Source: Mariniflexile maritimum
Lineage (GTDB): Bacteria; Bacteroidota; Bacteroidia; Flavobacteriales; Flavobacteriaceae
Length of the DNA stretch: 64,000 nucleotides
Direction: 5' to 3'
Assembly (NCBI RefSeq): GCF_009746565.1
Contig: NZ_WRPN01000005.1
Span: 186,001-250,000 of the forward strand
The translations under genes and the position numbers were made by a program. The notes beneath the pieces were generated by a model. That model saw only the letters and a program-made list of their open reading frames with translations. It had not been told where the DNA came from and searched no databases. Within the stretch, counting starts at the first letter, position 1. Every line of letters begins with the position of its first letter. Positions 35,530-44,755 of this stretch are shown here, in pieces.

Positions 35530-36687
35530 ATGAAAAGAATACCTTTATTATTAGCAATTTTCACTACTGCTTTTACATTTTCACAAACAGTTCCAGAGGA
35601 AACAAGTTCAAATCCAAACAGCCAATTAAATGGTGCACAGCGTATTATGTCTGGAAACATCACAAATGGCGTAACCATTGGCGGTTACGGTGAAATTAAT
35701 TATAACCAACCCGAAGGCGGTAATGGAACGTTGGACGTGCAGCGTTTGGTTATGCTGTTTGGTTATAAATTTAACGACCGTGTACAGTTTGTAACGGAAA
35801 TTGAATTTGAGCACGTAAAAGAAGTATTTGTAGAGCAAGCATTTTTGCAATACAGTTTAAACAATAATGTGAACCTACGCGGTGGTTTAATGCTTGTACC
35901 TATGGGCATTGTAAACGAATACCACGAACCGACCACGTTTAACGGGGTTGACAGGCCCAGTGTCGATAAGAGCATTGTACCAACCACATGGCGGGAAATT
36001 GGCGTAGGTGTTCAAGGGAGGTTTAATGAAATTTCGTTAGGCTACCAAGCCTATCTTTTCAATGGCTTTAAGTCCGTAAATGCTGGAAAAGTATTGGGAG
36101 GTTCCAACGGTTTGCGAAATGGTCGCCAAAAAGGGGCCGAATCTACTATTAACACACCAAATGTGTCTGGTAAATTGGATTATTATGGAATCCCTGGATT
36201 GCGAATGGGCTTATCTGGCTATTTTGGTCGAACTCAGGCCGAAGATGCTGTGGACATGCTCGAGGGTGCCGATGTGGGCATTTCCATGGTAGGCATGGAT
36301 GCGCGCTATGCATACCAACGTTTTACGGCTCGTGGGCAATTTATACATGCAAGCATTTCGGATACAGAAGCCTACAATACCTTAAATACGACCGATTTGG
36401 GCAGTGCATTACAAGGTTGGTATTTGGAAGGTGCTTACAATTTGTTGCCACTTACCAAACAGCAACAGTTATTTGCCTTTGCTAGGTATGAAGATTATGA
36501 TACCCATGCCTCAGTAGAAGGTGGATTAATAAGAAACGATAGTTACAACAGAAACGAATGGACTTTTGGATTGAGCTATAAAGTAGCACCAGGAGCGGTT
36601 GTGAAAGCAGATTATCAAGTAAAGGAAAATGCCGCTGCCACAAGTGCAAAAAACCAATTGAATGTGGGCATTGGGGTTTGGTTTTAA
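35530..36687 (+). CDS. Phosphate-selective-type porin (OprP-like)
   Basis: A 385-residue outer-membrane protein. Signal peptide: residues 1-19 (MKRIPLLLAIFTTAFTFSQ). The rest is a beta-barrel: many alternating strands (TIGGYGEINYNQ, LMLVPMGIVNEYHEPTTFNGV, GYQAYLFNGFK, WTFGLSYKVAPGAVVKADYQVK) ending in a terminal aromatic residue (GIGVWF), the outer-membrane insertion signal. GYGEINYNQPEGG and RREIGVGVQG-type loops resemble the porin O/P family. Downstream on the same strand are an FMN-binding and a membrane protein, with a long hairpin between. The solute is unknown; anion or metal passage is possible. Confidence 0.85.
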   Translation: MKRIPLLLAIFTTAFTFSQTVPEETSSNPNSQLNGAQRIMSGNITNGVTIGGYGEINYNQPEGGNGTLDVQRLVMLFGYKFNDRVQFVTEIEFEHVKEVFVEQAFLQYSLNNNVNLRGGLMLVPMGIVNEYHEPTTFNGVDRPSVDKSIVPTTWREIGVGVQGRFNEISLGYQAYLFNGFKSVNAGKVLGGSNGLRNGRQKGAESTINTPNVSGKLDYYGIPGLRMGLSGYFGRTQAEDAVDMLEGADVGISMVGMDARYAYQRFTARGQFIHASISDTEAYNTLNTTDLGSALQGWYLEGAYNLLPLTKQQQLFAFARYEDYDTHASVEGGLIRNDSYNRNEWTFGLSYKVAPGAVVKADYQVKENAAATSAKNQLNVGIGVWF

Positions 36688-36725
36688 GCGAATGGCATTG
36701 TTAAGAAACTATTAAATTATAAAAG

Positions 36726-36767
36726 TTGCCACAAATACACGAATAAATTTTTGTGTGTTTGTGGCAA
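36726..36767 (+). repeat. Long hairpin between porin and FMN-binding gene
   Basis: Arms of 18 bases (TTGCCACAAATACACGAA and its inverse at 36750-36767; 16 of 18 pair) enclose a short T-rich loop. There is no T tract after it, so it may attenuate rather than end transcription, or be an intergenic repeat. Confidence 0.6.
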
Positions 36768-36794
36768 ATACCAATAAATCAATACTTTTGCTAG

Positions 36795-37322
36795 ATGGAT
36801 ATGAAACGGTTTTCACTTTTATTCATTACTTTAATTTTGATGTCTTTTGCCATTCAAAAAGACCTGAACAAAAAAGTTGACAAGGAAATTAAGGAAGTGT
36901 TTAAGGTAAGCAATTACACGTATAGTGCTATTTTGTTGTCTTCAGAGATTAAAAAACAATTGCCTTCAAAATTTGAAACGGATAATTTTATAGCCCTAAA
37001 AGCCAATAATGCGTTAATTGGATATGCATACATGGGGAAAGCCCCAAGTAAAACCGATGCGTTTGACTATTTGGTGCTGCTTGATAAAAACCAAGTGATA
37101 TTAAAAACCAAGGTAATTGCCTATCGCGAAGATTATGGCGGTGAAATAGGCAGTAAGCGGTGGTTGCAGCAATTTATTGGTAAAAAACCATCGGATCAAT
37201 TAAGATATGGCGATACTGTTGTGGCCATTTCTGGCGCCACTATTTCGGTGCGTTCCATGACCGATGCCATGAATAATTTATTGGAATCCTTAAAAATCCT
37301 TCAATCAAAAAAAATATTGTAA
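36795..37322 (+). CDS. Exported FMN-binding domain protein
   Basis: A 175-residue protein with an N-terminal signal/anchor (residues 4-18). It carries a covalent FMN-binding domain (PF04205 type, as in NqrC/RnfG): ALIGYAYMGKAPSK at the start, YGGEIGSKRWLQQFIGKKP, then VVAISGATISVRSM, where Thr in SGAT is the expected site of FMN attachment by ApbE. It is an extracytoplasmic redox protein. The stop codon is followed directly by the start of the next gene, so the two form an operon. No apbE lies in the window. The start used here is ATG at 36795; a second ATG (36801) is possible. Confidence 0.85.
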   Translation: MDMKRFSLLFITLILMSFAIQKDLNKKVDKEIKEVFKVSNYTYSAILLSSEIKKQLPSKFETDNFIALKANNALIGYAYMGKAPSKTDAFDYLVLLDKNQVILKTKVIAYREDYGGEIGSKRWLQQFIGKKPSDQLRYGDTVVAISGATISVRSMTDAMNNLLESLKILQSKKIL

Positions 37323-37811
37323 ATGCAACTAAACGGATTGATAACAACGCTTCCCAAAGAATTAAAATTATTAATCGGGATTTTTTTAGTGGTTCTAAGC
37401 ATGGGTTTTTTTACCGGATTATTGTTTGTGGGCGAAACATCATCTGCAAATCCGAATGGTATTGAAGCGCATTATTTGGGTAATGAAAATGATGAAAACG
37501 CCACAGTGATGCACTTTAAAAAAAGTGAACGCGAAATGCTTACCTTGGTGCATAACCATATTTTGTCCATGTCCATTATTTTTTTCTTATTGGGTAGTTT
37601 AGTGTCCATAACCAAGCTCAACAAAAAACTGAAACTTTTTTTAATGTTAGAGCCCTTTCTATCGGTAGTCCTCACCTTTGGAGGCTTATATCTGCTTTGG
37701 TGCGGATGGCTTTGGATGACCTATATCGTGATGTTTTCTGGGGTGTTAATGACCGCCACGTTTACCGCTTCCGTAGTAATTGTGCTTAAACAACTGCTTC
37801 AAAAAAAATAG
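37323..37811 (+). CDS. Four-helix membrane protein partner of FMN-binding protein
   Basis: A 162-residue integral membrane protein with about four helices (residues 14-34, 78-97, 106-124 and 129-155). A periplasmic loop of about 40 residues lies after helix 1, and its end carries TLVHNHILSMSIIFFLLG with two His near the membrane surface. I do not recognise a named family. The ATG follows the upstream stop with no spacer, so it is co-translated with the FMN-binding protein and may pass electrons to it; the His pair might bind heme, which is inference only. After it come 99 bases containing two AAGACATTAA copies. Confidence 0.7.
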   Translation: MQLNGLITTLPKELKLLIGIFLVVLSMGFFTGLLFVGETSSANPNGIEAHYLGNENDENATVMHFKKSEREMLTLVHNHILSMSIIFFLLGSLVSITKLNKKLKLFLMLEPFLSVVLTFGGLYLLWCGWLWMTYIVMFSGVLMTATFTASVVIVLKQLLQKK

Positions 37812-37910
37812 TAGCCAACTTCGTAAAGACATTAAGTTTTTTTTAACATTTAAGACATTAAACCTTTCGTGGTGTGGGAAGTCAAACTCCAAACTTATTA
37901 AGCCATTAAA

Positions 37911-40673
37911 TTGAAAAGGTTATTTTTACTTCTAGTCCTGTTTTCCTCATCCATATTGTTCGCTCAAAAATTTACTTTAGAAGGCGTTGTTAAAGACCAC
38001 AGTGCCACCCTTTTGGAAGGCGCCACCGTATATGTGCAAAGCATAAAGGATAGTGTTCCCATAGCGTATGGCATTACCAACAAAAACGGTGCATTCTCAT
38101 TGCAGGTGAATACCGAAACCGATTCTAATGCTATCTTTAAGATTGCGTATTTGGGCTACAAGCCTTATAAACAAGATATTAATGTGCCCGAAGGCAAACA
38201 GTTGCATTTGGGAACGATTGTGCTAGAAGACCAAATAGAACAATTAAATGTGGTATCCATAATTGGGAAGGCGCCTCCAATTTTGATAAAACGCGATACT
38301 ATCGAGTATCATGCCGATAGCTTTAAGACCCTACCCAACGATAAGGCCGAAGACTTATTGAAAAAACTGCCCGGGGTTGAAATAGATCTAGATGGCAACA
38401 TTACCGTAAATGGGGTGGAGGTAGAAGCCATAAATGTAGATGGTATGCGGTTTTTTGGTGAAAAAAAGGGCGATATCGCATTAAAAAACTTGCCCAGTAA
38501 CGTTATTAGCAAGGTACAGGTTACCGATTATAAAAGCAACATGCAAAAGTTTACGGGCGAAGAATCCGATTCGGGCACCAAGGAAATAAACCTCACCATA
38601 AAAAAAGGAAAAAACAGGGCTACTTTTGGCGATGTTAAAGTGGGCTATGGTACCGATGAAAAATACCAAGCCAATGCCAATGTGTTCCAATTGATTGATG
38701 GTAAGCAATTAGGTTTGATTACGGGCACCAACAATATTAACATGTCGAAAGGCTTTAATGCACTGCCCGATACCGATACCAGTAATGGCTATATAGAATC
38801 GGATTTTGTGGGTGCCAATTTTTCAAAGGGAAAATGGAACGAAACGCGTACCAATGGAAATTACAGGTTTAGTTCCCAAAATACCGATAACGCCCAAATT
38901 AGCCACACCGAGAATTTTCTGCCCAATTTGAATTACGTTACAGATTCTGAAAGCAGTAGTTTTAACGATTCCGAAAGCCATCAAGGAGGAGCCGATTTAA
39001 AGTTCATCATAGAACCCAAAAATAAAGCGTCAAGAAACAAGGTGCAATTATCCAATGAAACCGATTTTAATGTTGAAAATTCAGATTCTGGGTCCTTATC
39101 CAATCGGTTTTCACAAGAAACCAATGGCGACTTGGTAAGTGCCTATAAAGCATCAAACCAAACAACTTCTTCAAATTATCAAATTACAAACAACTTCAGC
39201 ATTACTCCCATTACGGGCAAAGGAAGGGATTATTTGAATGTGGAACTGGGGACCGATTTTAAAAAGGGCCATTCCGATACCCAAAAGTATTCTGAAAACA
39301 TTCGCTTCAAAAAGAACGATACTATTGTACAAAATCAAATAAACGACGCAAAAAACGCAAACAACAACATCAGTTTGAATGCAATGTGGAGCAAAGAGCT
39401 GTTTACTAATTTCAGGCTCATTCCCAGATACCATGTTAGTATCAATACTCAAGATAATGAAAAATACATTTATGATTATAACAAAACCACCAACGACTAT
39501 GATGATTTTAATGAAGTTCTAAGTTCAGACAGTCGATATTCTACCACAACCATTAGGCCTGCTTTAAGGTTGCGGTATGACTATAAGGATTTTCGTTTTG
39601 AAGTGGAAGGCGCCTTAACGAATACTTATAGAAATTACGAAGATGAACTTGTGGAAGCTCGGAACTTTAAAAAAGATTTTGAATATGTAACCTATTCGGC
39701 AAGGGTGCGCTATCGCGATAAAAATGGCTATAAAAACATCAACTTAAACTATAACCAAAGGGTCGATTTGCCCTCGGTAAGCCAATTGCAACCGGTTGAG
39801 GATGTTAGCAATATTACCCATATACGGGTGGGAAACCCCTTTTTAAAACCAGAAATAGACCATAATATTAATTTCGAGTACCAAAACAATGTGGCATTTC
39901 ACAACATCAATATTACGGGAAATGCCAAGGCGCAATTTGTTCAGGATAAAATCATTAACGCGACCATTACCGACGACGATTTGAATAAATATACCACATA
40001 CGCCAACATAAATGGCGATTATTCGTTTTCCGGCAATGCAGCCATTTCAAAATCATTTTACAACAAAAAAACAAACATCAATATAAACGCGCGAATAAAT
40101 GGGTCGTACGGCAACACGTTGTCCATCCAAAATGCCATAAAGTTTACCGCAAAAACCACAAATATAAAACCGTCTGTCTCGTTTAAGTATTCCTATGATA
40201 ATAAATTGGATTTTAGCGGTACTTATAGTTATTCAACAAACACCAGTGTTTACGATACCGATACTTTTAACGATAACAACTATTTTGTTCAAAATGTAGA
40301 TTTTGATGCCTCGGTCTTTTTCTTAAAAAATGTGTTCTTGTCCAATAAAATTTCCTATCGTTATAACAGTCGTGTAGGCGATGCTTATGATGGGGATGCC
40401 ATTTTCTGGAATGTGGGACTTGGTGCTGAGTTATGGGACAATAAAGCAACCCTAACATTGATTGGCTACGATATGCTTGGTAAAAACAATGGTTACAGAC
40501 GGCTGGTAACAGAAACATCCATCCAAGATGTAGAGAATAAAATTCTAGAGCAGTATTTTATGCTCAACTTTACCTATAAATTTGGGCGTTTTGCTGGACA
40601 GAAAATGAACATGGGCGGTGACCGCGATTCAAGACGTGGCAGGGGAGAAGGTGGTGGTATGCGACGATGGTAA
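37911..40673 (+). CDS. Outer-membrane beta-barrel protein, TonB-receptor-like
   Basis: A 920-residue protein starting at a TTG (MKRLFLLLVLFSSSILFAQ signal peptide). Order: a carboxypeptidase-regulatory-like domain (FTLEGVVKDHSATLLEGATV, residues 21-105), a plug-like domain (DKAEDLLKKLPGVEIDLDGN, residues 120-220) and a beta-barrel to the end. The Flavobacteriia 'outer membrane beta-barrel family' fits. The C-terminus is odd: after the last strand FTYKFGRFAGQKM comes a 20-residue Arg-Gly-rich tail (GDRDSRRGRGEGGG). The substrate is unknown and no SusD-like partner lies nearby. Confidence 0.88.
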   Translation: MKRLFLLLVLFSSSILFAQKFTLEGVVKDHSATLLEGATVYVQSIKDSVPIAYGITNKNGAFSLQVNTETDSNAIFKIAYLGYKPYKQDINVPEGKQLHLGTIVLEDQIEQLNVVSIIGKAPPILIKRDTIEYHADSFKTLPNDKAEDLLKKLPGVEIDLDGNITVNGVEVEAINVDGMRFFGEKKGDIALKNLPSNVISKVQVTDYKSNMQKFTGEESDSGTKEINLTIKKGKNRATFGDVKVGYGTDEKYQANANVFQLIDGKQLGLITGTNNINMSKGFNALPDTDTSNGYIESDFVGANFSKGKWNETRTNGNYRFSSQNTDNAQISHTENFLPNLNYVTDSESSSFNDSESHQGGADLKFIIEPKNKASRNKVQLSNETDFNVENSDSGSLSNRFSQETNGDLVSAYKASNQTTSSNYQITNNFSITPITGKGRDYLNVELGTDFKKGHSDTQKYSENIRFKKNDTIVQNQINDAKNANNNISLNAMWSKELFTNFRLIPRYHVSINTQDNEKYIYDYNKTTNDYDDFNEVLSSDSRYSTTTIRPALRLRYDYKDFRFEVEGALTNTYRNYEDELVEARNFKKDFEYVTYSARVRYRDKNGYKNINLNYNQRVDLPSVSQLQPVEDVSNITHIRVGNPFLKPEIDHNINFEYQNNVAFHNINITGNAKAQFVQDKIINATITDDDLNKYTTYANINGDYSFSGNAAISKSFYNKKTNININARINGSYGNTLSIQNAIKFTAKTTNIKPSVSFKYSYDNKLDFSGTYSYSTNTSVYDTDTFNDNNYFVQNVDFDASVFFLKNVFLSNKISYRYNSRVGDAYDGDAIFWNVGLGAELWDNKATLTLIGYDMLGKNNGYRRLVTETSIQDVENKILEQYFMLNFTYKFGRFAGQKMNMGGDRDSRRGRGEGGGMRRW

Positions 40674-40797
40674 ATTTTGAATACCCATCATATTACAGAT
40701 TATGAGAAGGTTGATGCAGCCTACTGTCCAATAAACAACCCACGTTAGATGGATTATTTTATTACTAGGAATTTCCACGAGCAAACAGAAAAATGTG

Positions 40798-40805
40798 TAT
40801 ATTTG
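40798..40805 (+). promoter_or_regulatory. Promoter box of guaB (TATATTTG)
   Basis: A full TAnnTTTG match 26 bases before the ATG at 40832. It overlaps and so excludes the longer in-frame start at 40793. Confidence 0.6.
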
Positions 40806-40831
40806 CACGCAATTATAACAGTAATTGCAAC

Positions 40832-42304
40832 ATGATTTCACATACCAATAAAATAGTAGGAGAAGGTTTAGCCTACGACGATGTTCTACTAGTTCCCGCA
40901 TATTCTGAAATTCTTCCGCGCGAAGTCAACATTCAATCAAAATTTACCCGAAACATTACCATCAACGTACCTATCGTTTCGGCAGCCATGGATACCGTAA
41001 CCGAAAGTAAAATGGCCATTGCCATGGCACAAGAAGGCGGTATTGGCGTACTCCATAAAAACATGACCATTGAAGCGCAGGCCATTAAGGTAAGAAAGGT
41101 GAAACGTGCCGAAAGCGGCATGATTATAGACCCCGTTACATTACCGCTTACCGCGAGGGTTAAAGATGCCAAACAGTGTATGGCCGAATATGGTATAGGC
41201 GGAATTCCCATTGTTGATGAGGAAGGCACTTTAAAAGGCATTGTTACCAACAGGGACTTGCGTTTTGAACACGATAAAAAACGTCCTATCGTTGAAGTGA
41301 TGACGAGCAAAAACCTAGTAACCGCTTCGGTAGGGACCTCGTTAAAGGATGCTGAAATCATACTTCAAAAGCACAAAATAGAAAAACTCCTTATTGTTGA
41401 TGAGCACTATAAACTTTCAGGGTTGATTACCTTTAGGGACATCACCAAATTAAGCCAAAAACCCATGGCAAACAAAGATGCTTTTGGACGTTTGCGCGTT
41501 GCCGCGGCCATAGGCGTTACTGCCGATGCCGTTGATAGGGCCGAAGCCTTGGTGAACGCCGGGGTAGATGCCGTAGTAATTGACACAGCCCATGGGCACA
41601 CCAAGGGCGTTGTAAGTGTTCTAAAGGAAATTAAAGCCAAATTTCCAACCTTAGAAGTTATTGTTGGCAATATAGCAACAGGTGCCGCAGCAAAATATTT
41701 AGTTGAAGCAGGTGCCGATGCCGTAAAAGTGGGCATTGGTCCCGGTTCTATATGCACAACCCGTGTGGTTGCAGGCGTTGGTTTTCCACAGTTTTCGGCT
41801 GTTTTGGAAGTGGCGGCAGCCATTAAGGGCAGTGGTGTTCCCGTTATTGCCGATGGTGGGATTCGTTACACCGGCGATATTCCCAAGGCCATTGCAGCAG
41901 GTGCAGATACGGTCATGTTGGGTTCTCTTTTGGCTGGAACAAAAGAATCTCCTGGGGAAACCATTATTTACGAAGGGCGAAAATTCAAATCGTACCGTGG
42001 TATGGGCTCTGTTGAAGCGATGAAAGAAGGCAGTAAAGACCGTTATTTTCAAGATGTTGAAGATGATATTAAAAAGTTGGTGCCAGAAGGTATCGTAGGG
42101 CGCGTGCCCTATAAAGGCGATTTATACGAAAGTATCCATCAGTTTGTTGGTGGGTTGCGCGCAGGTATGGGATATTGCGGTGCTAAAGATATTGCGTCCT
42201 TGCAAAATACTGGCCAGTTTGTAAAAATTACAGCCAGTGGTATCAATGAAAGCCATCCGCACGATGTAACCATTACCAACGAATCGCCAAATTATTCAAG
42301 ATAA
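40832..42304 (+). CDS. guaB: IMP dehydrogenase
   Basis: A 490-residue TIM-barrel enzyme that oxidises IMP to XMP with NAD+, the first committed step of GMP synthesis. Start [20 protein letters not shown]. Two CBS domains lie at about residues 95-205 ([20 protein letters not shown], then [16 protein letters not shown]). The active-site loop [13 protein letters not shown] contains the catalytic cysteine, and the C-terminal mobile flap has [10 protein letters not shown]. Length is normal. It is single, with its own promoter and terminator. Confidence 0.97.
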   Translation: MISHTNKIVGEGLAYDDVLLVPAYSEILPREVNIQSKFTRNITINVPIVSAAMDTVTESKMAIAMAQEGGIGVLHKNMTIEAQAIKVRKVKRAESGMIIDPVTLPLTARVKDAKQCMAEYGIGGIPIVDEEGTLKGIVTNRDLRFEHDKKRPIVEVMTSKNLVTASVGTSLKDAEIILQKHKIEKLLIVDEHYKLSGLITFRDITKLSQKPMANKDAFGRLRVAAAIGVTADAVDRAEALVNAGVDAVVIDTAHGHTKGVVSVLKEIKAKFPTLEVIVGNIATGAAAKYLVEAGADAVKVGIGPGSICTTRVVAGVGFPQFSAVLEVAAAIKGSGVPVIADGGIRYTGDIPKAIAAGADTVMLGSLLAGTKESPGETIIYEGRKFKSYRGMGSVEAMKEGSKDRYFQDVEDDIKKLVPEGIVGRVPYKGDLYESIHQFVGGLRAGMGYCGAKDIASLQNTGQFVKITASGINESHPHDVTITNESPNYSR

Positions 42305-42325
42305 ATTTCGTGAAATTACAATACG

Positions 42326-42362
42326 AAAGGCTTTGGTAGAAACTATCGAAGCCTTTTTTTTT
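42326..42362 (+). terminator. Terminator of guaB
   Basis: The stem AAAGGCTT / AAGCCTTT, extended by a few more pairs, is followed by T9. Confidence 0.85.
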
Positions 42363-42420
42363 ACCCTATTTATAACTTTCTGAAATCAAGGATAGGAAGG
42401 CATCATTCAATTTCTAAAAA

Positions 42421-43383
42421 TTAATGTTGTTTAGCAAGTTTGGACGCCAAAATGCTGATGATGAATATTTGAACAAAATGAAACAGCATAAGTGGCAACA
42501 AGATAACGCCCACCGATGCCGTGTTGTGAAAAAGTATTTTGGAGAATACCGTGCCGTGGACCAACGATTTTTTTGTACCACAAAATTGGGCTGTAATACG
42601 GTCTTCTATAGTGAAGTTTAAAAAAACAGCACTTTGTTTAATGGCAAAAAAAACAACCGTGAACAAGCCCAAAACCGCCAATAAAATTAGCGCCAAATCG
42701 ACTAGGTTTACAGCACTAAAAACCTTTTCATCAAACGATTGTGCAAAACTTTTATAAATAATCAAAAGAATGACGGATTTGTCGAATAGCGTTAGTTGTA
42801 AGCTGTATTTTCTAACAAAATCTCCTAAATAACGTTGCAATGCCATACCAATAATTACGGGCAATAAAATTTCGGTAATCAATTTTATATAAATAGTCCC
42901 TAAATTAAAATCGGTTGCGGTTTTCTGCAAAAACAAACCCATCCAAAGCGGTGTAACCACAATACCGATAAGTCCAGAAATGCTTGCATTAAAAATAGCT
43001 GCGGGAATATTGCCCTTCGCCATGGCAACCATGACTACCGATGACGAAACGGTTGATGGCAATGCCGCCAAAAACATAAAACCCAGCCAAATAGTTTGGT
43101 TGCTCTCGGTTTTTATAAATGGGTAAACGGCCAATAGGATGATAGGAAATAAAACAAAACTGGATGCCTGTACCAATAGGTGCAATTGCCAGTTTTTTAA
43201 GCCTGTTTTTAGCTTTGCAGGACTTAGTTTCAACCCATAAAAAAAGAAAATTAGCGATACACCCATACTTCCAATAAGGTTTAAGGGTACGGGACTATTT
43301 TTGCTGCCCAAATAAGGAAAAAAGTATGCCAAAAAAACAACGGTTATAATGGCAAGTACAAACCCATCAATTTTAGGTTTCAT
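42421..43383 (-). CDS. Bile acid:sodium symporter-like transporter (SBF-like)
   Basis: A 320-residue membrane protein with about nine to ten helices, of the SBF-like family (PF13593). Characteristic segments: GVSLIFFFYGLKLSPAKLKTGL, LPSTVSSSVVMVAMAKGNIPAAIFNASISG (the crossed-helix region) and the C-terminal ITAQFCGTKKSLVHGTVFSKILF. Family members import or export organic acids with Na+; the substrate here is unknown. It lies nine bases after the ClC gene, so the two are co-transcribed. Confidence 0.9.
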   Translation of the reverse strand: MKPKIDGFVLAIITVVFLAYFFPYLGSKNSPVPLNLIGSMGVSLIFFFYGLKLSPAKLKTGLKNWQLHLLVQASSFVLFPIILLAVYPFIKTESNQTIWLGFMFLAALPSTVSSSVVMVAMAKGNIPAAIFNASISGLIGIVVTPLWMGLFLQKTATDFNLGTIYIKLITEILLPVIIGMALQRYLGDFVRKYSLQLTLFDKSVILLIIYKSFAQSFDEKVFSAVNLVDLALILLAVLGLFTVVFFAIKQSAVFLNFTIEDRITAQFCGTKKSLVHGTVFSKILFHNTASVGVILLPLMLFHFVQIFIISILASKLAKQH

Positions 43384-43391
43384 AATTGATT

Positions 43392-44672
43392 TTAGGGTTT
43401 AAGTGTTTTTTTGTCCATTTGAGAACTTATAAAAGGGATTCTTGGTGCTAAAAAATATCCTGTTAAACTGGCAAACAAAATAGGAATGAAATATGAAAAA
43501 CCTGTAAGTGTTGCCAGTAAAATGGTGGTACTCATGGGGGTTCGTGTTACACAAGCATTAATGGCCGCCATGCAACTTATTATGGCCAACGTAAGATTTG
43601 TTGATGGAAAAAAGTAATGTATGATAAGCCCTAGGGTTGCACCAACAAAAAAAAGAGGAATAATGAACCCGCCCCTCCAACCTGAGGTAACTGTTATGGA
43701 AATTGCGATTATTTTAAATATTAAAATTAAAAACAAGAATTTTATTGAGTAGGTGTGGTTTAGTAACGTGTTGATTTCGTTATGTCCAAAATATCGGGTT
43801 ATTGGTAAATAATAGGAAATAATACCTAATAGCAGCCCACCTACTAATGTTTTTATGTAAATAGGAATAGGGCGCTTTTCAAATAAAGATTTAAAAAATT
43901 TAGTGCAATAAATAAATAGCCAACCTATGGTGGTTGCCGTAATGCCAAAAATAACGGCCAGGGCAAAATCGAAAATACCCGAGTACTCATAAATTGGTAC
44001 TTTCCAAACCGCACCAAGTCCAAGTTGTACGATACATGCGAAAACTATGTAACTAAAACTGCTTGCCACTAATGCGGGAATAATTGCTTTATAATATTCC
44101 ACGGCATGTTTGTGATGTAATATTTCCAGTGAAAATAAACTGCCACCCAAGGGTGCTCCAAACAATGCGGTAAAACCAGATGCCATACCTGCAATGCTCA
44201 TAGATCTTAATTCCTCACCTTTAAGCCTAAAAATTTTGCCAAACCAAGTGCCGGTGGAACCAGTTACCTGTACCAAAGGTGCTTCTGGACCCAAACTTCC
44301 TCCGGATGCCACACAAAGTAATGATGATAAAATCATGGAGGGGTTATTTTTAGGATCTAATTTTCCGTTATTGAATCGAATATTGTTTACGATTAAATGT
44401 ATTTCTCCGGGATCACCAATTAAATGGATTACCAATCCTGCCAAAAATCCGCAAATAGCCATAATGGGAATAACAAGCAAGCCTTCAAAAAGTGCAATTT
44501 TATGGGTTAAAAATTCTAAAACTATCCAATAAATACCTGCTATGAGGCCGCCCAATAAACCGAGTATTGCCCATAATAAAAACGTACGGCTAAATACGAA
44601 TGGGTTAAATCGCATGGGACGATCTAATATGTTTAGATAGGTTACTAATTTTCTTCTTCGTTTTAGTTTCAC
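43392..44672 (-). CDS. ClC-family channel, variant filter
   Basis: A 426-residue membrane protein with about ten to twelve helices, of the voltage-gated chloride channel fold. The segment GGSLGPEAPLVQ (residues 124-135) aligns with the GREGP motif of E. coli ClcA, but the gating glutamate (Glu148 in ClcA) is Leu here. The first filter motif GSGIP is replaced by GDPGEIH. The third appears as SGWRGGFIIPLFFVG. So it belongs to a divergent group that may work as a channel or carry another anion. It is first in an operon with the SBF-like gene. Confidence 0.85.
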   Translation of the reverse strand: MKLKRRRKLVTYLNILDRPMRFNPFVFSRTFLLWAILGLLGGLIAGIYWIVLEFLTHKIALFEGLLVIPIMAICGFLAGLVIHLIGDPGEIHLIVNNIRFNNGKLDPKNNPSMILSSLLCVASGGSLGPEAPLVQVTGSTGTWFGKIFRLKGEELRSMSIAGMASGFTALFGAPLGGSLFSLEILHHKHAVEYYKAIIPALVASSFSYIVFACIVQLGLGAVWKVPIYEYSGIFDFALAVIFGITATTIGWLFIYCTKFFKSLFEKRPIPIYIKTLVGGLLLGIISYYLPITRYFGHNEINTLLNHTYSIKFLFLILIFKIIAISITVTSGWRGGFIIPLFFVGATLGLIIHYFFPSTNLTLAIISCMAAINACVTRTPMSTTILLATLTGFSYFIPILFASLTGYFLAPRIPFISSQMDKKTLKP

Positions 44673-44755
44673 AATTGTAAAATTTTAAAGTGAAATAGAA
44701 CTTTTTGTTTGAAATTGGATTTTACCAATAATATTTAAGGTCAATAATTATAAAC

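Noticed and set aside
37900-40673. SusCD polysaccharide utilisation locus
   Set aside because: The barrel protein has no SusD-like neighbour, no glycoside hydrolases and no sensor-regulator gene nearby.
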